A stretch of 64,000 nt of DNA, from contig CM035233.1 of NCBI GenBank assembly GCA_020226215.1, positions 76,575,317 to 76,639,316 on the forward strand, in the 5' to 3' direction. How positions within the stretch are numbered: position 1 is the first letter of the stretch; every line of letters starts with the position of its first letter. The translations under genes were made by a program, and so were the position numbers. The notes under the pieces were generated by a model, which did no database searches, was not told where the DNA came from, and was given only the letters and a program-made list of their open reading frames with translations. Shown in pieces: positions 25,801 to 35,209 of the stretch. The DNA comes from Sindora glabra (lineage: Eukaryota; Streptophyta; Magnoliopsida; Fabales; Fabaceae).

Positions 25801-28800
25801 TCTTTGTCTGAATTCCAATTGTTCCTAACTTGCAATGCAATTCTTGATTGCATCACAAATCAAGAGTTATTATGGATTTAATGTAATTTGTTGCATGCTT
25901 TAGTTATGCTCTGTTAGAATATGTTGAGAAATTATCTTGGATTGATAATTATGTTACATTAAGCAATATCTTAGATTGATTATGATTGATATTAGATTCT
26001 AGATTATGTTATGGGCTTGTTTGTCTTGCACTTAAAGTCTAAGAATATTAGAGTTTTTATATTTCTTAGGAGCTCTATATAAATAGAGCATTAGGGTTGA
26101 ATCTTATGTAATAATTTATTGTTTTATTCATTTAATAATATATTAGTGTTCTCTCTTAAGTTCTCTAACTTCTTTGGACTTTTTATCTCCTTAAATCCTA
26201 ACCATGTTTCTTAACATGGTAATAGAGCGAAATCATCTGCCTTGAGCTTGTTGGGTGTCACGCTTCTGAACAACCTAGGAACAAGGTTGTGTTGCTGATG
26301 TAAATTAGTTTTAGGATTTCTGTCTTTCTATTCCTAATTTTATCAGTTGTCTAGTATTTGAGTGTCAGGAAAAAAAAGAAAGAAAAAAATATTGTTCAGA
26401 GTAGCTGTCATGGGGTTTATTTATTTCTAAGTTATTGAGTTTTGAGTGAGGAAAAAAAAATAAAAAAATAAAAAAAAATAATACAGAGATGATGTTCTAG
26501 TAGATGTTTGTAGTTATTATTCATTGAGTTTTTTTTATTTTTAATGGACAAAAAAAAAATAGTGTGGATTTTCTATTTTTAGGTTTCTTTTTCAGTTATT
26601 TTTCATTGAGTTTTTTTATGAAAAGAAAGAAAAAAATAGTTTCAAGGAAAAAAAAGGGAAAAATCAATATGTGAGAAAAGGAGGAGAAAAAACACAAAGG
26701 TGGCTGCAATGTTTGCTTGACAGCAAGCCATAGAGCTGTGGCAATTGGTGTACATGGGCAACTCCAATTCCGGTGGAATACATGTAGGTGAACAAGTAGT
26801 GGTGGTTGGCAGTTGAGTTTCAAAATCACTGGTTGCTTTGGATTAAGAGTTTTCTGGTGCAGTGAAAAGTGTTATCAATTTCGATCTTGTGCTGTCAATG
26901 TAAGGTTGGGCCGGAAGATGGTTTTGCAGCAAATTTTGTGGTTATTTTCAGGGTGGATTTGATAGGAGCTCCAGTGACTCTGACCGGGTTATTTCCCCCC
27001 CAGGTTTTAATCCTTTCTTTTTTTTGACCCTGCTTGTGGGACTCAACTCGATTAGATGTTTGGAGCTCATTCGGCTCTTATTTGGTTGCGATTTGCTAAA
27101 AGGAATGAGGGCTTGCAGCAAATTTGACTGGTTCTACACCTTATTGGTGTATTTTTGAGTGATTAAGCTTTGGGTCGTTAAACTTTAGTCTTTGTGTGTG
27201 GGTGCTAATTTTCACTGCCAAGATGTTGGTTTCTGATTGAGATTGGCTTTGGCCAGCTTTCTTTTTTGCTGATTCTTTTTGGTGTTCCACGTTATTGTTT
27301 GCACTTGCAATTTTAAGGTGCTTTTGGCAGATTTTGTGAAGATTGCAAAATTGTGGTTGATTTTTTTTTTTTGAGATTTCTGATTAATTTCAGTTGATTT
27401 TGTGTGTAGTTTGGGTGCTTTTCTAGACTGCTCTGGTCTGGGTGGCTCTTGTTTTTAGCATTTGCTGGTGATTTAATTTGTGGATTATATGACTTTGAGT
27501 TATCTAAGCTTGCCAAGTTTAGTGCTGTGAACTCTTTTTTTCCCTTCTTTTTTTTGTTTGGTGGATTTCAAACTGTTTGAGGTAGTTTTAGCAGGCTTTA
27601 CAGAGGATTTGGCTTTTGTGAAGTTGATGCAGGCAGCACAAGGTTCTTCCATAGCCACTCAATTTTCTTGGGGGGGGGGGGGGTGTGTGTGTAACCATAT
27701 TCAAAAAAAGGCTTGTAAATCCAGACTCTTTGGCAGTTTCAGTTGTTTTCATGGTGTTTGGTTGTTTTGGTTTGTGTATGGCATGGAGAGGTGATGTCGT
27801 TGTGTTTTTGGGTATGTTGACTTTGGAGTTTGATGTGCCTTCCATTGAAGATCATTTTTGGGCCTGTGGAGATGTGATTTGGTGAGTTACTATAAGCTCT
27901 GATGCACAGGTGCGTAAAAAATGGAGCAGTACCAGTATCGCATGTGTGTCGGATACAGGTGCGATACTCAAAATTTCGTATTCATCAAGTATCCCTTAAT
28001 TTTTTTTTTTTTTAATTTTCAAATCTGAGTGTGGCTGAGATTCGCCTAAATACGGCTTGAATTCGGCTGAGATACGGTTGTTGGGACACAGTTGCAAGAG
28101 GAAGACGGCGATCGATAATGAGAAGACCAGCAACGGTGACTGCTGTGTGCAGCAGAGAGCTATGGCAGCGGTGGCATGCTTGGACTCACCGCCTTCAAAT
28201 TGCTCAGAACACGGTGGAACCTCTGGCTTACCTCCACTTCATTGTCGCGCCACTGATTTATCACAAAGACAAAATTCTAGTAACATGCTTCTGGATAACA
28301 AGCTGAATGGCAAGGTTTCGGTTGCGTGAGGGAAAAGAAGTGAGCAGAGGAGACATAATTAGATTATATCATTGAGAAGATATAATGAATTGAGGAAAAA
28401 AAAATTCCAATGGGCCATAAAAACTGGGCTCACCAACTTCTAATTTAACAAATGAATTGGACTTCAAAATTAAATCATATTTGGATTATACTAAATGTAC
28501 ATAAAAAAAATATCTTTCTAGAAATTTAACAAATGAAGTAAACCTTAATTAAAATTAAATCAGACTCCCAACAATTTAACTATAAAATAAAATATTATAT
28601 TAATTTTAAATTTATGTAAAAAATAAGAAAATAAAACATGTTCTTTTTTTTTCATTTTTTATGTTTGTATTTAAATTTATATATATTTATTTTTTAACGT
28701 ATCCTAAACGTATCGTATTCTAATTTTTGAAAAAATTGGCGTATCCCTGCACCAGTTTCATATCGCATCCATGCTACATAGACTATTAGGAACAATGTTT

Positions 28801-31040
28801 TTGGCATTGTTTTGGCAGAAACAGTTTCATTGATGAAAAGGTTTGAGTGTAGCTTTAGTTTTCACAATTTTGTTGTGGGAAAAATTATGTTATTTGGTGC
28901 TATACTTGTTTAACTTTGATAGTTTGGACCATTGGTTTTGGTGTCTTAATGTAATTTGAAACACTGTTTAGTGACTTGTGTCTACACAAGTCTGATTTGG
29001 AGAGGTTATCTGCTATTTAAGGTGGTTTAGGTCATTAATTTTGTTAGCCTAGTATTAGATTGGTTTGTACTTAGTTCATGTAAGGTGTTAATGTTTTTGG
29101 CTAGGAATTGAAACTTTTGGAAGCTGTGTCCCAACCATAGTGTTGGGTTTTTGGATCGGAAGTTGAGGAAGTAGTTAACTAGTAGTAAATTTTTAGAAGC
29201 TATTGGTAATTCTACCAAAGTTTTAGGTTTGTTAATGTTTTCATTCAGGGGAGGGTTTACAAGTTATTCGTGAAATTTGAAGTTTATCAAGTTTATTTGT
29301 TCATGAAGTTTGAAGTTGATTAAATTTTTTTAGTCATGTTTTATCCTATTTTTGGTAGTTTATGTAACAAATTTAAGTTTTGCAAGCTCCAACTTGAGGG
29401 GGTTTATTAAAATATATTAGGAAATTATCTTAGATTGAGAATTATGTTACATTAGGTAATATCTTAGATTGATTATTATTGATACTAGATTTTAGATTAT
29501 GTTATGGGTTTACTTGTCTTACATCCAGAGTCTAAGGATATTAAAATTATGTTTCCCAAGAGTTCTATATGAATAAAATATTAGGGTTAATTCTTATGTA
29601 AAAGTTCAGCCTTCATTCATTTAATAATATGTTGATGTTTTCCCCTTAATTCTCTAACTTCTATCTGCTCTTTCTCCCTTTAAATCCTAACCATGTTTCT
29701 AAATATGCTCAAACCTTTTTGTTAAATGGCTGGACGTATGAGCAAGTTTTCTGTGGATTGCGGTTTATATTAGTGATTTACTTGTTTATTATTATTATTA
29801 TTTTTTTTGGGAGATCATATGAAATTTGAGGCTTTCTTTATTGTCGTGTGCAGTTCTTTATGCCTTTTTTGGGCTGCGATTGCTGTATATTGCTTGGAGA
29901 TCCGATTCAAAATCTTCACAGAAGAAAGAAATGGAAGAAGTATGATTTTATTGACTCTTTAGAGTAAAATTTGCCATAATTTGCTGTCTTTATTGCTTTA
30001 TATATATGTGGGAAGCATGGACTTCTTGTGTCAAATGTGTAGTTTTTCAATGGTACTTTTTGTTTAAGAAATACAACAAATGATAGCCATGCATGGCCAA
30101 TGTCTGAATTAAAACTGACAATGACTATTTATTTTTTGACTGCTAAAATATGCCAGGGGCTAGAATCCAGGCATCAACAACTCCACTTTGCATTATACTT
30201 CTCTCTTCCTTTGCTACATCATTTTTTTTTTTTTGGGTTGATTTTGTTAATGCATGATGCAGGGATTTTATAGTTGGTGTATTCAAACTATTTGTAGAGA
30301 GAGTTGTTGTTTTCTTGAAATACATTGTTTTTTTGTAGCATCTTTCTGCGCAAGGTATTATCAAAGGGTTCCCCCAGGCTCTTTCATTTTGTTTGATCAA
30401 ATTTGCTTATTGTTCTAAATTTGCTCTTTTTAATCAGGTAGAAGAGAAACTTGAAGCTGGACAGGGGAAAACAACCTTCCGACGCTTTTTTTCAAGATTT
30501 TGTACACCAATATTTTTAGAGGCAAGTGCAAGCAACTATTGTGTTTGTTCGCTTGTTTGATAGTTTGTTGATATTCCTATCTGAAGTTATACTGTCATCT
30601 TATTCACTTTCAGTCTTTTATTTTAACTTTTCTTGCTGAGTGGGGGGATCGCAGTCAGATTGCTACAATTGCAGTAAGAAGCCCTATTTTTGTCAAATTC
30701 TGTTCAACATTCTACTTTCATGCTTGATGTGATGTCTTGCCGCAGAGATTTACATCTTTTTTTCCTTTGATTTGTATCTGCACTTTAGGCATATTCACTT
30801 TTGAATTTGTTACATGTCTATGGTTTTTCATAATCCATAATTATCCTGCAGCTAGCAACGCACAAGAATGCAATCGGAGTGGCAGTAGGGGCCACTATTG
30901 GACACACCCTGTGTACTTCACTCGCAGTGGTGGGAGGAAGCATGCTGGCATCCAAGATTTCACAGCGCACAGTTGCCACAGTGGGTGGCTTGCTCTTCCT
31001 CGGCTTTTCCTTATCTTCATACTTCTACCCTCCTCTCTGA
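19840..31040 (+). CDS. GDT1-like (UPF0016) divalent cation transporter, Golgi-type
   Basis: Nine exons: 19840-19935, 20027-20092, 20518-20661, 20942-21040, 21243-21315, 29854-29939, 30438-30521, 30614-30673 and 30852-31040. They give 298 residues, the usual length. UPF0016 proteins (yeast Gdt1, human TMEM165, plant PML/BICAT) move Mn2+ and Ca2+, probably in exchange for protons, and the secretory-pathway members supply Golgi Mn2+ for glycosylation. Residues 1-31 form a signal peptide ending AFA. The two family signature motifs are visible in hydrophobic repeats: EIGDET (102-107) and EWGDRS (225-230). The first has E where K/R is most common, which I believe is normal in this plant subgroup. 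The C-terminus ends SSYFYPPL. It best fits Arabidopsis At5g36290 (PML3/BICAT3) from memory. There is no chloroplast transit peptide, unlike PAM71-type members. Intron 5 is 8538 bases because of transposon insertions. Intron 7 uses a GC donor (GAG|GCAAGT). All other introns are GT-AG. Confidence 0.93.
22404..22740 (+). pseudogene. PIF/Harbinger transposase remnant (N-terminal part)
   Basis: The open frame 22404-22601 reads IRIDRFSFHRLYNMLR, then GRLQPT and FLYILAHVVKNRIIKR. These are characteristic of the N-terminal helical region of plant PIF-type (ALP1-like) transposases. Beyond the stop at 22601, other frames continue the family pattern up to a KWKWFK stretch near 22720-22740. A deletion of a few codons is implied between LQPT and FLYILAH compared with the family. 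The DDE catalytic domain that should follow was not found. The family call is from memory of the motif order, and the gene is clearly dead. Confidence 0.7.
23280..24900. repeat. Cluster of short imperfect palindromes in Harbinger interior
   Basis: A motif of the form gttactgttt...aaacagtaac recurs at least six times, usually as a pair of inverted halves separated by 5-30 bases. Examples lie at 23290-23330, 23415-23470, 23555-23605, 24485-24555, 24620-24650, 24690-24740 and 24838-24870. A separate direct repeat, tgtcgatggggcgtt...ccatcccttattcc, starts at 24063 and 24118 (55-base period). These may be expanded subterminal repeats or the remains of an inserted satellite-like sequence. Confidence 0.6.
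25912..26216 (+). repeat. 5' LTR of the copia-type element
   Basis: Starts tgttagaatatg, ends ttcttaaca, 305 bases. It carries a TATA box at ~26077 and a start-site region before taaatcctaacc. It is followed immediately by the primer-binding site. Confidence 0.85.
27897..28781. mobile_element. Small DNA transposon nested in the copia-type element
   Basis: An 885-base segment is flanked by actataag (27889-27896) and actattag (28782-28789), an 8-base duplication with one mismatch. Ends are weakly inverted: ctctgatgcacaggtgcg against ctatgtagcatggatgcg. Both subterminal regions are rich in gcgata/ggatac motifs (27930-27970, 28697-28770). An open frame of 90 codons (28057-28329) has no recognised homology. 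The 8-base duplication points to hAT, or 9 bases to a Mutator-like element. Superfamily unresolved. Confidence 0.5.
29405..29705 (+). repeat. 3' LTR of the copia-type element
   Basis: Starts tattaaaatata after the g-rich polypurine tract and ends ttctaaata before the TGCTC duplication. The canonical TG...CA ends have mutated, which fits an old insertion. Confidence 0.85.
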
Positions 31041-33991
31041 GTTACGGTGCAGAAGATCAGTCTATTTTTTAAGTGCATAGCATTTTTAGTTTTCTGTTTC
31101 TATACAATCGTCCTTGTCATAGAAAAGCTGGACACTAATGGAAAATCAGATTTTTTGTCTTAATCTTATTCTTTTGTAAAATATTTGTTTTTCATCGTTT
31201 TACCACTTTCATCTACGGATATTGTGATTTTTTATCGTTGGCTACGAGACTTGGGCAAAAGTGTGACCCGCTGTCGTTGTTAGTTGGCAATGGACTTTTT
31301 AGTGGGTTCACCGACGTTTAGTCTTGAGTTTTGTTGAGGCATAGGCTTCAACCAGAAAGATGATTAGAAAATGGGGAACGATTCAATCTGTTTCTAGTCA
31401 AGAAGAAATATTTTGGGGGAGAAAATCAGTAAATTATTACCTGAACAATGTAGTGAATATTAAATTAGTATTGAAAAATTTCTTTACATCAATTTAATTT
31501 TAATTTTAAAAATTTTGATAATAATTCAATATTTATTGTGTTTTTTAATTTTAATGCTGAATTGATGTAGAAGAATTTTTGTCAAACTAATGTGAGATGA
31601 AAATTTTGAAACCATTATCAAATTGATATGAAAAGTTTTTTGGACATTTATTTAATGTTTCCTATCTCTGAGTAGTAATTTAGTAATTTCCTCTATTTTG
31701 AATTTAGTACTTCTGGTTTTTATGAAAGCTTTCTAAGGGAGAGAGGAGCTGTTTCCGGGATCTCATTTTGTTTTCACAGGAAAAGGTTTAATTTTAAAAT
31801 TTTTTACATGGATAAGAAAAGGAAAATTATAGTTTATTCATTCATTGTTTTATTTTTTTCCACTTAATCCATTTTATAATTTTAAATATTGTAAGTTATT
31901 GTACTTTTAATTGTTAATACTTTATTCACATAAATGAATTTCCATCTGAAATTTTTTAAACTTGTATTGCATTTAATTTTTACCTCTTCAAAATTTGATT
32001 CGATTTGATGTTTATTTAGAATTAAATTATTAATATAAAATTATATTTCTATTACAAATTTATCTTCAAAGATTACTAAATATAAAATGTTATATCAAAT
32101 TTTTTAAAGGTAAAATAATTGTAAATAAGTATTAAATTGAGTTAAAATTTAGGAGTAATAAAGATTATATGTAATATACATGAATTTGGTTAAATTTTGG
32201 ATAAAAATGATTTAGATGGATAAAGTATTAATAATTAAAAATATAGGTAGTTAAATTGTAATACTTAAAAATCATATGTAGGTTAAGTGAGAAAAAAAAG
32301 CAAAATTATAAGTGGATAAAAAGTGGTTTTTTCATAAAAATATATTAATAAATAATAATAATTAAGAATTTTCAGTGAAGGGAAAGAGTTTTTATAGATT
32401 TTTAAGGAGAAAATATAAATTACTCATATTAATTATACGATGGTTAAATTTTATTTTCATGAATTATGAAAATAGATAAATTACCTTATGAAATAATGTA
32501 AAACTTGAATTTTACTTTTATTGTTACTAAATTAATAAAAAATAGTAAGAAAAAATGTAAATTAGCCTACTAATGATAAGCTAATTGCATTTTATTCCAA
32601 CTATCTTTGCAAACTTGTAAATTATACCTTTAATTAAAAGTAAGAATTTGTATCATTTGGATCAAGCTATTTATTAAATATGCCAAAATAAATTTCAATT
32701 AATAAAATTTATATTTAAGAATATTTACTAAATTTAATTATTACAATTTTTCATAAAAAATATTTTGAATTATTAATAAAATACTAATTTGAATTTTTAT
32801 TCTCATTTGATTAAAATATGAATTTTATATTTTTAATATATACATATATATATTTATAATTTAATTATTAGTTTTTTTTAAATAATATTTTAAAATTTTA
32901 ATATAAATCTTTAAACAGATTAACTTGTCAACCTAAATTCATGTTAAGCATATTATATCCAAAATTATCCCTACCTTTAATGACATAAAATTTACAATTA
33001 ACATTTTTTACCTATTTAATTAATTATTTTACTCAACAAATTGGATAATAACGCTCAATATTGAATAATATCAATAAACATGAATTACAATATTATTAAG
33101 TATTAATTTATTATATCATTTTTTGCACATAATTCACGTTCCATTTTTAAGTATTTAATTAAAGGTTTATATATTTAATTTAATTTATATTAATTATATA
33201 ATATAAAAATTATGTAAAAAATAATATAATAATCTTGTATAATATGTTTAAATTTTTTTAAAAAAATATGTAATCTAATAAAAATAATTAATTAAGTAAA
33301 TAATTAATATTAATTACAAATTTTATATAATTAAATGTTTACTATACGAGTTTTTAAAATTAGTCCCAGCAAAATACAATCACTTCCTAGTTGGTGGGAT
33401 AATTTTTAATTTTTTTTGAAGTAAAAGTGAAGTAGAATTTAAGTTTTATATTATTTCAAGAAATAATTTGCTTACTTCTATAATATTTGGAATAAAATTC
33501 AATCATCCCGTAATAGATGGCTGTAATTTGCATTTTTTTCAATTTTTAATAATAATAATGATTTCAAATTTATACCATTGCTTTTAATGCATCACACTGG
33601 AATTAGTTACTCAGCAGGCTTACTAAGAAAATTAAGTTTCCAGTAGGAACAATGAGATATTGACAGAGGATTGAAACAAGACATGGACAGCATTTAGTAG
33701 AAGAAAGAAAATACAAGTGTTTTTCAGGTCAATGTTTCCTGTGATCCAATGAACTTGGCAGGGCAGGCAGCAAACTGGGCTTCTATTTCCAGGAATCCCT
33801 CATTCATTGAACCAACCCCAAACAACTTTTTCGGGACCTTCAGCAGAATTACACCCTGGTCTGGTGTTTGTAATTCTACAACTTGAGAAGAAAATGCAAA
33901 ATTTACACACAAAAGAAGTCATTGGGAGAAGACTTACAGATTTGTGTCTAAAAGAGATTCATTCACATTACATTACATGAAAAATAAGAAG
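31041..33991. other. Convergent intergenic region between GDT1-like gene and psaL
   Basis: Very AT-rich (32000-33550), with no gene of its own supported. It contains a MITE-like foldback at 31430-31682, listed separately. The part closest to psaL (33720-33991) should include the psaL 3' UTR. Within it the minus strand holds a 62-codon open frame (33912-33724) of protein-like composition that I do not recognise. Confidence 0.45.
31430..31682. mobile_element. MITE-like foldback
   Basis: The left end taaattattacctgaaca... and the reverse complement of the right end taaattactactcagaga... match imperfectly over ~65 bases, ending in a shared acatcaattt / atatcaattt block. Size is about 253 bases, non-coding. 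Target-site duplication not resolved. Confidence 0.55.
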
Positions 33992-34877
33992 TCACTTGAA
34001 GTAGTAAGGAAGATCAAGGACGTAAAGTAGGAAGTAGGCCCAAATAACACCGGAAATGCCACCGAAGAAGAAGCCGCCGGTGAACTTAGCCCAACCGTCA
34101 GCTGTTTGCAGCTGATCAGGCTCCTTCTTGCGTCCTGTGAGGGTCAAGGATGGAGCAGTGGATGGCTCGCCTTCCGTGAAGGATGAAATGCCATATATGG
34201 TCAAGCAAATGCTCAGAATGACGACCAGCCCCCCAGCCGCCAGAGACCCAGCACCGCCTGCGTATGGTGTGTTTCTTAAGGGCCCAGCCTTCACAAATGG
34301 GCCTACAAGGAGGAAACCGTGGGCCAGTCCCACCTCAATACCTCTGAGAAGTGGGCTCACTGCAGTCCGGTAGCCTGGAAGGTTCGAGAGATACCAGGCG
34401 ATCAATGGACTTGATGTAACTGGCGTTTCAAGGCTTCCAATGAATGGGTCACCATTTATGGGTTGAATAACTTGATAAGTCGGCTGCAAAAGCAAACAGT
34501 AGAAAAATAAAAACAGTTTAACATCTGGAATTTGGGATAAGTTATTCATTGCTTTCTGGAGTATATCACTGATACAGTTAAGTATACAAAATTTAACTTT
34601 TAAAAAAAATAAATATAATTGATGATTAGATCTGATGATATACCGTACACTACTAAATAACCTCTCCCCTTGTTCAAGAGCGACAATGAGATTACATCAC
34701 CTTTTCAGATTGGATGGCCTTGACGGTGAAGCTGAAGGAACGTCTAGTAGAAGAACAAGGCAGGAGACTGAGAGAAGACGCAGCGAGTCCCTTGGGAGTG
34801 AGCAGACGCCTTGTTGTGATCAAGTTGGACCTGAGATGCCTCTGGCTCGCCATTGCGGAAACACTTGCTGCTGCCAT
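33992..34877 (-). CDS. psaL: Photosystem I reaction centre subunit XI, chloroplast precursor
   Basis: Two exons (34877-34701 and 34483-33992) encode 222 residues, close to the usual plant precursor length. PsaL is a thylakoid membrane subunit of photosystem I. It takes part in the contact with LHCII during state transitions and, in cyanobacteria, holds PSI trimers together. Residues 1-~54 are a Ser/Arg/Leu-rich stromal transit peptide, probably cleaved after TVKA. The mature part begins IQSEK and contains PTYQVIQPINGDPFIGSLET, then hydrophobic spans around GIEVGLAHGFLLVGPF, AAGGLVVILSICLTIYGISS and FFFGGISGVIWAYFLLYVL. The C-terminus is LDLPYYFK. The intron (34484-34700) is GT-AG and falls at the start of the conserved mature region. 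Start is the first ATG of the frame and gives a typical MAAASVSAMAS beginning. A (CA)17 run lies five bases upstream of the ATG. Confidence 0.97.
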
Positions 34878-34879
34878 TG

Positions 34880-34882
<3 letters not shown>

Positions 34883-34916
<34 letters not shown>
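34883..34916. repeat. (GT)17 / (CA)17 microsatellite in psaL 5' leader
   Basis: An uninterrupted dinucleotide run, CA on the gene strand, ends five bases before the psaL ATG. It must lie in the 5' UTR if transcription begins upstream. It would be length-variable between individuals and could affect translation of an abundant mRNA. Confidence 0.95.
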
Positions 34917-34918
<2 letters not shown>

Positions 34919-34989
34919 GGAATTGATTTCCAAACAGATATTATGCCGATGCCAAACTTAGAGCTTGTGGCTCTACAACTCGCTCTCAC

Positions 34990-35205
34990 CTCATTGGTTC
35001 ACATGCAAGCCAAAATCCTTATCTCTTATCCGCTTTGTGATATTTGGGTATGCTGCTGGGCTCTTCTGGATCGGGTTACGCCTATCCATACAGGCCCACT
35101 TTCCACTGATTTGCCTCTGAATTTTGACACCACCTTTACAAATCCATGTAGACGACACCAACTGATATCTCACCAAAAGTTTGGCTTTTACGTGGATAAG
35201 GATTG
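34990..35205 (-). promoter_or_regulatory. Light-type promoter elements upstream of psaL
   Basis: On the gene strand there is a CCAAT motif (34997-34993) and two adjacent GATAAG I-box motifs (35030-35018). Further out lies a paired cacgta-like G-box core and I-box (tacgtggataagg, 35189-35201, read on the plus strand). G-box plus I-box pairs are known light-responsive modules of photosynthesis genes. No good TATA box is seen between these and the ATG, which is common in photosystem genes. Function is inferred from motifs only. Confidence 0.5.
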
Positions 35206-35209
35206 ATAC

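Larger units (their letters stand above)
25912..29705 (+). mobile_element. Copia-type LTR retrotransposon without gag-pol
   Basis: The two LTRs (25912-26216 and 29405-29705) are clearly homologous. For example, attatcttagattga..., attatgttatggg and taaatcctaaccatgtttct are shared in order. The element is bounded by the 5-base duplication TGCTC (25907-25911 and 29706-29710). A primer-binding site tggtaatagagc (26217-26228) resembles the copia initiator-Met-tRNA site, and a polypurine tract cttgaggggg lies just before the 3' LTR (29393-29402). A TATA box (ctatataaatag) sits in the 5' LTR near 26077. The 3.2-kb interior encodes no protease, integrase or reverse transcriptase, so this is a non-autonomous (LARD-like) element. 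The LTRs differ at many positions, implying an old insertion. Confidence 0.88.

Noticed and set aside
27588..27885. Overlapping plus and minus frames around a 14-G run
   Set aside because: They lie in the interior of the copia-type element, have low-complexity composition and no retroelement protein motifs.
30737..31072. 111-codon plus-strand open frame
   Set aside because: It overlaps the last exon of the GDT1-like gene in a different frame; the real frame ends SSYFYPPL at 31040.
34635..35206. Several 70-117 codon frames on both strands around the GT repeat
   Set aside because: They are opened by the (GT)n run and by the antisense of psaL exon 1; none has family similarity.
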